Shown one piece after another: positions 1 to 5,932 of a stretch of 7,308 nt of DNA; the first letter of the stretch is position 1, and the number at the start of each line of letters is the position of its first letter. This stretch comes from JBFJVZ01 sp041623895. Lineage in GTDB: Bacteria; Planctomycetota; Planctomycetia; Pirellulales; Pirellulaceae. A program made the position numbers and the translations under genes. Under the pieces are notes generated by a model. The model had not been told where the DNA came from, made no database searches, and was given only the letters and a program-made list of their open reading frames with translations. The DNA is taken from positions 1 through 7,308 of the forward strand of contig JBFJVZ010000393.1 of NCBI GenBank assembly GCA_041623895.1. The letters are read 5' to 3'.

Positions 1-1253
1 TCGGGGTCGGTCAAGATCGCTTTGACAACCGCTTTCAAATCGCCGCGGACACCTTGGCCGTTGTTGTTGAAGATCCTGCTGACTCGGCGGATGTATCCCC
101 GCGATGGATTCGATTTGACCAATCGCTGAATCAAGAGCCGCGAAATGAAGGGAGCAACGTTGTCATGATTGGCAATCACGTCCAGCGCTTCTTCGACTTC
201 ATCGACACAGGCCTCGTCGGTCATTGGCGAAGCGAGTGGTGAGAGCGTGACGCCAAAGATCGTTTTGCTTGGCGGCGCGTTCGGGTCTTCGCTGTAATTC
301 CTGTTGTTGTCATGCTCCCGATGATCCATCGCCATCGGATCGCCATGATTTCGACCGGCATAAAAGCTGGTCGAAGTGTTATGGAAATACTTGAAGCCGG
401 TGAAAACACGAGCCAGCTCTTTGATGCCTTCGTTGTCGTAGGTCGGGATCAAATTGCCGTTGGCATCGACCTTGAGTCGTCCGTCTTGATGCAACTGATA
501 CAGGCCGACGGACTTTAGCTGCATGATTTCGCGGGCATAGTTTTCGTCCGGAAAACGGCCCGCAGAAACATTTGCCTTGCGGTTGCGAACCGAACTGAGA
601 TAAACGCCCATGCAGGGATGCCAAGTGACGTCTCCCAACATTTTGCGATATTTCCCGTCGGCATTCTTAACCAGCATGTCGTAGTAATCGCCCATGCCAA
701 CCCAATCGGGAATCGTAAACTCGTTATTCCCCTTGCTGCGTTTATCGTCGTTATTGAATCCGGCCCCCGAATCGCTGATCACGAAAATTTGGGCCAGGGC
801 CCAAGCGACACGTTGCCGAAGCTGGTCCGGCGAGCGGAGCGCGATGTGCCACCAGGCTTGATATCGATAGAGATGGACGCCAACGCCCTGCTCATCCAAC
901 TCACGACCGTCCGCGGCAATGATGTTGGCGACGACGTCGTTGTGTAATGTCGGCGGCAGCGCGAACTGTTGGTCGATCCATTCGCTGACCGCTCGCTTGT
1001 AACCGATCCGCTGAATTCGAGCAGCAAGCGCGTCGATTGACCTTTGATCGGGACCAAAGGTCGCTTTGGAAAGAAACTGTGACGCACGAATCTTCGCCCT
1101 GATCTGGCGAACCTCCGTGGAGTTTGTTGCCGGGAAGGTTCCCGCGTCCGCCTGGGGAAGGTGGGCTGGATTGAGGAAGAATAAAGACGTCAACAATAGA
1201 AAAACTGTGACCCTACCGCTGTGAGGGATGCCGGGTTGTCGTTGATGCGACAT
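1..1253 (-). CDS. Secreted DUF1800 family protein (partial, C-terminus beyond the left edge)
   Basis: The minus-strand frame is open from ATG 1253-1251 to the window edge, giving 417 complete codons without a stop. Residues 1-38 form a signal peptide: a polar, basic start, a hydrophobic core VFLLLTSLFFL at 17-27, and a likely cleavage site after ADA (residues 35-37), so the protein is exported. The mature part carries DUF1800 hallmarks: SQFLSKATFGP (58-68), a TRP-rich helix with WWHIALRSPDQLRQRVAWAL (134-153), the MGVYLSSVRNRKAN block (215-228), PDENYAREIMQL (235-246), ARVFTGF (281-287), and near the end LLIQRLVKSNPSRGYI (373-388) and RGDLKAVVKAILTDP (403-417). The biochemical role of DUF1800 is unknown. 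In planctomycetes such genes often precede a DUF1501 gene, which would lie outside this window. A GGGTGG stretch about 7 bases upstream of the ATG is a weak ribosome site. Family call is firm; function is not known. Confidence 0.9.
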   Translation of the reverse strand, partial: MSHQRQPGIPHSGRVTVFLLLTSLFFLNPAHLPQADAGTFPATNSTEVRQIRAKIRASQFLSKATFGPDQRSIDALAARIQRIGYKRAVSEWIDQQFALPPTLHNDVVANIIAADGRELDEQGVGVHLYRYQAWWHIALRSPDQLRQRVAWALAQIFVISDSGAGFNNDDKRSKGNNEFTIPDWVGMGDYYDMLVKNADGKYRKMLGDVTWHPCMGVYLSSVRNRKANVSAGRFPDENYAREIMQLKSVGLYQLHQDGRLKVDANGNLIPTYDNEGIKELARVFTGFKYFHNTSTSFYAGRNHGDPMAMDHREHDNNRNYSEDPNAPPSKTIFGVTLSPLASPMTDEACVDEVEEALDVIANHDNVAPFISRLLIQRLVKSNPSRGYIRRVSRIFNNNGQGVRGDLKAVVKAILTDP

Positions 1254-1484
1254 CAATATTACCACCCATGTTCTGGAGACAAGCAGAGAAGAGGACCAGG
1301 ACGTACACGTGGGAACTGTCACCGGTGAAGGCGAAATTGGAGAATCTCAATTCCACCGGCAGAATGATAACGTGACATGCACAGCAAAGAAAACCCGCAA
1401 AGTGGGATTTTTGCGATGTGTGCCGGCCCACTCGCCCGCTATCGACGAGAATCAACAGGGGGCTCACTCGATTTCCTGCATTTC

Positions 1485-1562
1485 TTGTCAACCCCAAGCG
1501 CGAGCGAGGGATTCAATGCTTCACCCGTAAGTCGTTCCCTCGCTTACGCTTGGGGTTGGCAA
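1485..1562. repeat. Long imperfect inverted repeat, probable interspersed palindromic element
   Basis: The left arm 1490-1511 begins AACCCCAAGCG and ends GAGCGAGGGA. The right arm 1536-1557 is its reverse complement at 20 of 22 positions, with the two differences adjacent in the middle of the arm. The loop is 24 bases (1512-1535). Pairing continues outward to about 1485/1562, including one G-T pair. The right arm contains CCCTCGCTTACGCTTGGGG, a type of sequence I associate with repeated palindromes in Rhodopirellula-like genomes (from memory, not searched). It lies between divergent genes and has no T tract, so it does not look like a terminator. Confidence 0.7.
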
Positions 1563-1607
1563 TTCTTAAGAACGCGTAACTGCAAAACTGATGTTTCGGG
1601 TTAGCCG

Positions 1608-1631
1608 CACCCAGCGACGAGCGACTGGGTG
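1608..1631. repeat. Short hairpin CACCCAG...CTGGGTG
   Basis: A perfect 7-bp inverted repeat (1608-1614 and 1625-1631) encloses a 10-base loop CGACGAGCGA. It directly follows GGGTTAGCCG (1599-1607 region) and lies 45 bases after the long inverted repeat, so the two may be parts of one composite repeat block (about 1485-1635). No T tract follows, so it is not a typical terminator. Confidence 0.5.
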
Positions 1632-1731
1632 TTCAAATGTTCCGTCACCATCGTGGGGGTTCGTAGTTGGATAAGCTTGATGCTTGGGGTACCGGCCTCG
1701 ACTTCCGTCCACCACATCGATTGGCAACGTG

Positions 1732-3114
1732 ATGAGCGAAATCAGCCTTTTGGTTTTGATCGAAGCTGGCCAAGTTCGCAGTCTTGCCGGACCGGGATTT
1801 CAGCTACCGTTGCCGGATGTGCTGATTTGGGGCCCCGACGTACTGTCACGTATCGAAGCACTGACGACCGAAACGGAGGTTTGGCCAACCGAAAGTCAGT
1901 TGGCCAGCGCGATGGTTATCGATCGAGATTCACATCGGCTGGTCCGTGCCGGTGCCTCGCAGACCTTTGACACACCCTATCAAGTCATCCTGTTTGACCG
2001 GATGCTGTCGGCCGCCTGGGGCTACGACGTCGAGCATGTTGCGCTGACCAATCAAGCGATCGCAGCTGCGGCGCGGATTGATCTTCCGCCGATCGACTCA
2101 AAACTTGCCAGGCAGATGATGGCCCGCGCGATGGGCGGACTGGAAGAAGAGAGTGACTTCGAGGACGATCAGCACGACATCGATGAAGACGAAGATGAAT
2201 ATGAAGACGAGTACGCTTATGACGCGGAGGGCGATGACTTTCGCCAATTGACGACGCAGCGAGTTGCAGACGACTCCGAGTCGATGTTGCGCGAGTATGA
2301 AGACCACAACTGGTTCGTCAGCATTCGTGCGGTTACCGACGAGCCATTTCGGCATTATCGAGGCGAATATGTGTTGCGAACGTTTTGCGACGGTGGCCCG
2401 GATGTGATCGGGCAGTTGACCCGTTTGCACGAAATCAGCGTACCCAAGGAAAGTCAAGCGAAACGAGGCGTTGTGGTCGATGCGAGTATGCGAACATTGA
2501 ACCTGTGGTCTCATCCTCGAGGGGTTAGCGGCTGGGATGAACTCGATCAAGCCTGGTCGGGGTGGACCATTCAGCGTTGGCATGCCAACGGCTATCGCCG
2601 GCAGTTGGAAGTCACCGGGGAGGCAGATCGCGTTGTCACGCCCAGCGACCTGCAATCCCTGTCTGGTTTCGTGCCGCTGATGGTTGAGCAGTTTGACTTG
2701 CAGGAGATGTTCGGCCAACTCAAGTCGAGCTATCGTCGTTTCGTGCGCCGCGGATTTGGTTGTCTGGCGATCGTGTTGGCAATTCCTGCCTTGATTGCTT
2801 GGGCCGTCAGCGGAGGATGGAAAGGACCGTTCGCGTTTGCAGCGACTTTGTGGGTCATCGCCCTGGTCGTATACCTTCACTTTGCCGGCAAAATAAAACG
2901 CGACTTTTCATCGCTCGCCGAAAAACGGAAGCATGTCGAAGAGATGCTGCCGAAGCTGGCACCTGAAACCAAGGAAGAACGAATAGGTAAGGTCAATCAG
3001 GTGCTGCAGGCTGCGGGGCTGCCGGACTTTGAGCAAATCCAGGCTTGCGCCGAGCGTGACGATGACGATAATGATGAACCGCTTGAACCAATCGTGGGCG
3101 TCCTCGGAGATTGA
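1732..3114 (+). CDS. Unknown membrane protein with acidic linker and two-helix membrane hairpin
   Basis: A 460-residue protein I do not recognise. Residues 1-135 form a globular N-terminal part (starts MSEISLLVLIEAGQVRSLAG). Residues 138-169 are a strongly acidic linker rich in Asp, Glu and Tyr. Residues 170-335 form a second globular part containing many Trp and Arg residues. Two hydrophobic helices follow at about 342-363 and 367-388, separated by a very short loop (SGGWKG), so they form a membrane hairpin. The basic flanks (YRRFVRRG before, KIKRDF after) suggest that both large ends face the cytoplasm. The tail is charged and helical, with DDDDNDE at 443-449. I chose ATG 1732; an in-frame TTG at 1684 would add 16 residues (LGYRPRLPSTTSIGNV) that look like untranslated sequence. 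No good Shine-Dalgarno is visible at either. The stop at 3112-3114 lies one base before the start of the next gene, indicating co-translation. Function unknown. Confidence 0.85.
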   Translation: MSEISLLVLIEAGQVRSLAGPGFQLPLPDVLIWGPDVLSRIEALTTETEVWPTESQLASAMVIDRDSHRLVRAGASQTFDTPYQVILFDRMLSAAWGYDVEHVALTNQAIAAAARIDLPPIDSKLARQMMARAMGGLEEESDFEDDQHDIDEDEDEYEDEYAYDAEGDDFRQLTTQRVADDSESMLREYEDHNWFVSIRAVTDEPFRHYRGEYVLRTFCDGGPDVIGQLTRLHEISVPKESQAKRGVVVDASMRTLNLWSHPRGVSGWDELDQAWSGWTIQRWHANGYRRQLEVTGEADRVVTPSDLQSLSGFVPLMVEQFDLQEMFGQLKSSYRRFVRRGFGCLAIVLAIPALIAWAVSGGWKGPFAFAATLWVIALVVYLHFAGKIKRDFSSLAEKRKHVEEMLPKLAPETKEERIGKVNQVLQAAGLPDFEQIQACAERDDDDNDEPLEPIVGVLGD

Positions 3115-3138
3115 CATGAGCTCGGAGATTGAAATGAG
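3103..3138 (+). repeat. 18-bp tandem duplication over the stop/start junction
   Basis: CTCGGAGATTGACATGAG (3103-3120) is followed at once by CTCGGAGATTGAAATGAG (3121-3138), differing only at position 13 (C3115 versus A3133). Each copy holds a GGAG Shine-Dalgarno and an ATG six bases later. The first copy also supplies the TGA stop of the upstream gene. Because the unit is a multiple of three, both frames stay intact and the duplication adds six residues (MSSEIE) to the N-terminus of the downstream protein if the first ATG is used. Confidence 0.95.
3106..3109 (+). promoter_or_regulatory. Shine-Dalgarno GGAG for the first of two start codons
   Basis: GGAG lies six bases upstream of ATG 3116 and inside the last codons of the upstream gene. 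It supports 3116 as a start and suggests translational coupling. A second identical GGAG at 3124-3127 has the same spacing to ATG 3134. Confidence 0.65.
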
Positions 3139-3844
3139 TACGGGCAGTCCGCAAAACGAACGTGAGTTGTTTGTCGCCAGTGATATCCAATCGATACCGG
3201 TTTTCGAGTTGCGGCCGATGTGCAGCAATGTCGTCGAGTGGCTGATGGCGATCGTGCTGTTCAAGGTTTGTCGCCTCAAACCTCCCGTCGAATTCGCCAC
3301 GGAAACTCGCCGGATGGTGCGAATTGAGGCCGAACAAGTGCCCAAGAGGGTGATGAAATACTTTGACGAGTTGAGGCCCAAACTGGAGGAAATGGGTTTC
3401 CACGTGAATTATTACGCGACGGTACCAGCCATCGGGCCGATCGCTATCGCCTTGATGACGATGAGCAGTGAGAGCGGAAAATGCCATTTTTTTGCCGTTC
3501 GAGCGGCGATCAAAACGGCCAACAATCAAGTCATGGAAGACGGACATTTTGGCTTCGGCAGCCAACTACCCAATGATGGCTCGCTGCTGACGATCTCCAA
3601 GGCCAAGCTGCCGAAACCGCGTCCAGGTGTTGAGCGGATGATGATCAACACGTCGGATCCCGCAGTTTTGCTTCGCGAACACCGCAATCGAATGAAGGAT
3701 CAACCGGTCATCAATACTCCGGCATCCGAGTTGGTCGAACATGCGCGGCGTCAAAACTTGTTGGAGTGCGAGGATTTGTTGGCGCGACGCGTGATTCGGC
3801 CGGCAACTCCCGGCGAAATTCAGCGGATCCGGGCGCAGCGATAA
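3116..3844 (+). CDS. Unknown protein, translationally coupled to the upstream membrane protein
   Basis: A 242-residue protein from ATG 3116, or 236 residues from ATG 3134; both starts have GGAG six bases upstream because of the 18-bp duplication. I do not recognise the family. No signal peptide is seen. Residues 38-51 (NVVEWLMAIVLFKV) are hydrophobic but short and amphipathic-looking, so a membrane span is doubtful. Residues 70-95 are charged and helical (EAEQVPKRVMKYFDEL). Residues 97-130 look like a beta-rich core (VNYYATVPAIGPIAIALMTM, then GKCHFFAVRAAI), followed by a Gly/Pro-rich stretch (GHFGFGSQLPNDGS at 143-156). The C-terminal 60 residues are Arg-rich and helical. It starts one base after the stop of the membrane protein gene, so the two products probably act together. 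A 119-base gap separates it from moaA. The frame continues upstream to 3029, but that part overlaps the previous gene and lacks its own ribosome site. Confidence 0.85.
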   Translation: MSSEIEMSTGSPQNERELFVASDIQSIPVFELRPMCSNVVEWLMAIVLFKVCRLKPPVEFATETRRMVRIEAEQVPKRVMKYFDELRPKLEEMGFHVNYYATVPAIGPIAIALMTMSSESGKCHFFAVRAAIKTANNQVMEDGHFGFGSQLPNDGSLLTISKAKLPKPRPGVERMMINTSDPAVLLREHRNRMKDQPVINTPASELVEHARRQNLLECEDLLARRVIRPATPGEIQRIRAQR

Positions 3845-3963
3845 GTGTGATTGGATATGATCGGCGTATGCCGCCGTGCCACGAGTGCTGCTTCGAGTCA
3901 GTTTTTTGCGCTCGCCGTAAGCTTTCGCCAGATCCGCCAAAACCTATAACGTGACGGTTCGAC

Positions 3964-4971
3964 TTGAACGCCACCACCCACTCTCCGCTCGTCGACCGCT
4001 TCGGCCGCATTCACGATAGCGTTCGCTTGAGCGTGACCGATCGCTGCAATATCCGTTGCTTCTATTGCATGCCCGAATCGGACGCTCACTTTGTTCCTCG
4101 CGACTGGTTGCTGTCGTTTGAAGAACTGCAACGGCTGGCTGAATTGCTGGTGCGTTGTGCGGGCGTCCGCGACATTCGCATCACGGGCGGTGAACCACTG
4201 GTAAGACGTCAGCTTGATCAGTTGATTGGGATGCTGGCGACGATTGAAGGTCTGGAGGATCTGTCGTTGACAACCAACGGGATTTTGCTGGCCCAGCATG
4301 CCGAGAGTTTGCGGCAAGCGGGACTGAAACGCATCAATATTAGCCTGGACACCTTGGACGAAGTCTCCTTTCAGCGGATCGCACGGCGGTCCGGCGTCGA
4401 ACAAGTGATCAAGGGCATCGACGCGGCGATGGAGGCTGGTTTCCAATCCGTCAAGCTAAACACGATCGCTATCCGAGGAATCACCGAACCCGATGTGATC
4501 CCATTGATGGAGTTTGCCCGTGGTCGTGGCTTGCCGCTGCGGTTTATCGAATTCATGCCGCTGGATTCGGACCGCGCGTGGGAACACCGTAGCGTGCTTT
4601 CGGGTGACGAATTGCTGGCCGCGATTGAGAATCATTTTGGCTCTGTGAGCGCCCAGTCGCGAGCAACCGCGGCGCAGCCGGCCGAGGAATTTCAGCTGCC
4701 GGGCGGATACAGGTTCGGGATCATCCGATCGGTGACGGCACCGTTTTGCTCGGCCTGCAACCGGATTCGGATCACGGCTGACGGTTCGATCCGAAACTGC
4801 TTGTTCGCCCATGACGAAGTGCCGCTACGAGATTTGATGCGGGGCGGGGCCACGGACCACGAATTGTTAGCGGAGATTCGCCGCTGTGTGGCAGCCAAGA
4901 AAGCGGGGCACGGCATCGACAGCGATGGCTTCTTGCCACCCGAGCGACCGATGTACGCGATTGGCGGGTAG
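3964..4971 (+). CDS. moaA: GTP 3',8-cyclase MoaA (molybdenum cofactor biosynthesis)
   Basis: This radical SAM enzyme converts GTP to 3',8-cyclo-7,8-dihydro-GTP, the first step of molybdopterin synthesis, in the cytoplasm. The product is 335 residues, close to the usual length of about 330. The SAM-binding cluster motif CNIRCFYC gives C28, C32 and C35, followed by the GGEP motif at 75-78. The second, GTP-binding cluster has C262, C265 and C279 in CSACNRIRIT...IRNC. The protein ends in the conserved Gly-Gly tail (YAIGG). The start is TTG 3964: an in-frame TGA at 3952-3954 leaves no upstream ATG, and the N-terminal LVDRFGRIHDSVRLSVTDRCN is typical from the first residues. There is no clear Shine-Dalgarno; TATAAC at 3945-3950 is a possible -10. 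No other moa genes are in the window; the partner MoaC would be elsewhere. Confidence 0.97.
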   Translation: MNATTHSPLVDRFGRIHDSVRLSVTDRCNIRCFYCMPESDAHFVPRDWLLSFEELQRLAELLVRCAGVRDIRITGGEPLVRRQLDQLIGMLATIEGLEDLSLTTNGILLAQHAESLRQAGLKRINISLDTLDEVSFQRIARRSGVEQVIKGIDAAMEAGFQSVKLNTIAIRGITEPDVIPLMEFARGRGLPLRFIEFMPLDSDRAWEHRSVLSGDELLAAIENHFGSVSAQSRATAAQPAEEFQLPGGYRFGIIRSVTAPFCSACNRIRITADGSIRNCLFAHDEVPLRDLMRGGATDHELLAEIRRCVAAKKAGHGIDSDGFLPPERPMYAIGG

Positions 4972-5023
4972 CCAACATTCATACCACCTGTGCGGAGCTT
5001 TTTTCAGCGACTAGATTAGGCCC

Positions 5024-5836
5024 ATGGATAATCTATTTCAGCTTGAAGACGACATCGCGGTGGTCATCGGCGGAACCGGCGAACTGGGCGGCTTGATGGC
5101 CGAGGCCCTGGGTGCCTTTGGTGCCAAAGTTGCTGTCGTGGGACGAAACGCCGAACGCGGAAAGACGCGGGTCAATCGCATTGAACACGGCGGCGGCGAA
5201 GCCAAATTCTTTGCCGCTGATGGACTCAGCGCCGATTCCTTGCACGAAGCACGCGAGGCAATCAAATCTTGGGCGGGCGGTCCGGCGTCGATTTTGGTCA
5301 ATGCTGCCGGCGGTAATCGGCCGGAAGCGACGATTCCACCCGGAGGCGACTTTTGCAAGTTGCCGCTGGACGCCTGGCGTGACGTGTTTGATTTGAATCT
5401 GGTCGGCGGCGCTTTGCTGCCCAGCCAGGTGTTTGGCCAGGACATGATCGACACCGGCATCGGCAGCGTGATCAACATCGCCTCGATGTCAGGCATGATT
5501 CCGCTCTCACGCGTCGTCGCTTATTCGGCAGCCAAGGCGGCCGTGATTAATTTCACGATGTGGCTTGCCCGCGAATGGGCCACCACGGGTGTCCGCGTCA
5601 ATGCGATCAGCCCCGGTTTTTTTCCCGCCGAGCAAAACCGAAAACTTCTTTTTCAGGATGACGGCAGCTACACCGAACGTGGTGGCCAAATCATCGGCCA
5701 CACCCCAATGGGCCGCTTTGGCAAGCCGCAAGAGCTAGCGGGAGCGGTTGTCTGGTTGGCTAGCCGTCACGCCTCCTCGTTCGTGACCGGTCAAAACATT
5801 TGCGTCGATGGTGGCTTTGCCTCCGTCACGATTTAA
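5024..5836 (+). CDS. SDR family oxidoreductase, D-mannonate oxidoreductase (fructuronate reductase) type
   Basis: A 270-residue classical short-chain dehydrogenase/reductase. The nucleotide-binding glycine motif is GGTGELG (16-22), the NAAG motif is at 93-96, and the catalytic set is N125, S154, Y167 and K171 (YSAAK). NAAGGNRPEAT (93-103) and the C-terminal half, with PGFFPAEQNRKLLF (197-210), HTPMGRFGKP (226-235) and SSFVTGQ (251-257), match what I know of the SDR-type D-mannonate oxidoreductases (the YjmF/UxuB type of Bacillus, unrelated in fold to E. coli UxuB). These interconvert D-fructuronate and D-mannonate with NAD(P)H in the cytoplasm. The KDG-kinase-like gene downstream supports a uronate role. 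An alternative is another sugar-acid SDR such as a DEHU reductase. It follows moaA by 52 bases; only a weak AGG at 5018-5020 precedes the ATG. Confidence 0.88.
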   Translation: MDNLFQLEDDIAVVIGGTGELGGLMAEALGAFGAKVAVVGRNAERGKTRVNRIEHGGGEAKFFAADGLSADSLHEAREAIKSWAGGPASILVNAAGGNRPEATIPPGGDFCKLPLDAWRDVFDLNLVGGALLPSQVFGQDMIDTGIGSVINIASMSGMIPLSRVVAYSAAKAAVINFTMWLAREWATTGVRVNAISPGFFPAEQNRKLLFQDDGSYTERGGQIIGHTPMGRFGKPQELAGAVVWLASRHASSFVTGQNICVDGGFASVTI

Positions 5837-5846
5837 AGAACAGTAA

Positions 5847-5886
5847 GCCAGTCGCTGTGCTGGCAGCTGCCAGGACGAGTCCTGGC
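5847..5886. repeat. Alternating palindrome array GCCAG/CTGGC between SDR and kinase genes
   Basis: Four 5-base blocks alternate: GCCAG 5847-5851, CTGGC 5860-5864, GCCAG 5869-5873 and CTGGC 5882-5886, with spacers of 8, 4 and 8 bases. Blocks 1-2 and 3-4 can form two side-by-side hairpins; the second extends to 8-bp arms (GCCAGGAC and GTCCTGGC). Alternatively the middle blocks pair in a 14-bp perfect palindrome CTGGCAGCTGCCAG (5860-5873). No T tract follows, so a strong intrinsic terminator is unlikely. It may be an interspersed repeat, or an RNA structure that tunes expression of the downstream gene. Confidence 0.75.
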
Positions 5887-5922
5887 CCACGCATCCATTG
5901 CCAATCGCGAGATAGATAAACC

Positions 5923-5926
5923 AGGA
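5923..5926 (+). promoter_or_regulatory. Shine-Dalgarno AGGA for the kinase gene
   Basis: AGGA lies six bases before ATG 5933. It is the clearest ribosome site among the metabolic genes of this window and supports this start, although the next residues (IELRSDAKYAM) precede the first conserved strand and a later start cannot be excluded. Confidence 0.6.
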
Positions 5927-5932
5927 ACGAAA

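Larger units (their letters stand above)
1254..1731. other. Divergent intergenic region with palindromic elements, no convincing gene
   Basis: This 478-base gap separates the leftward DUF1800 gene from the rightward unknown gene, so promoters for both should lie here, but I see no convincing -35/-10 pair. It holds a long inverted repeat (1485-1562), a shorter hairpin (1608-1631), a 10-bp perfect palindrome TTCTTAAGAA (1563-1572), and a weak hairpin CCCGC-AAA-GTGGG at 1394-1406 followed by a T run (1408-1412). The hairpin is terminator-like but lies where no gene converges. Short open frames here (for example 1309-1530 plus) have compositions unlike the flanking proteins and no ribosome site, so I treat them as chance. 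Confidence 0.6.

Noticed and set aside
1309..1604. Small plus-strand open frames in the divergent intergenic region
   Set aside because: They run through the long inverted repeat, overlap each other in different frames, and show no ribosome site or protein-like composition.
2098..2880. 260-residue open frame on the minus strand
   Set aside because: It lies fully opposite the unknown membrane protein gene, has an unnatural composition rich in His, Gln and Arg, and has no ribosome site; it is a mirror of codon use in the real gene.
3029..3115. Upstream extension of the second unknown gene to 3029
   Set aside because: It would overlap the preceding gene by 86 bases, has no Shine-Dalgarno there, and the GGAG-ATG pairs at 3116 and 3134 are better starts.
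2993..3565. 190-residue minus-strand open frame
   Set aside because: It spans the junction of two well-supported plus-strand genes and is rich in His and Arg, as expected of an antisense shadow.
4972..5023. Terminator after moaA at the run of T residues (4999-5004 region)
   Set aside because: No stable stem precedes the T run, so termination cannot be supported.
5837..5932. Intrinsic terminator between SDR and kinase genes
   Set aside because: Strong hairpins are present but no T tract follows, so I describe it as a palindrome array instead.
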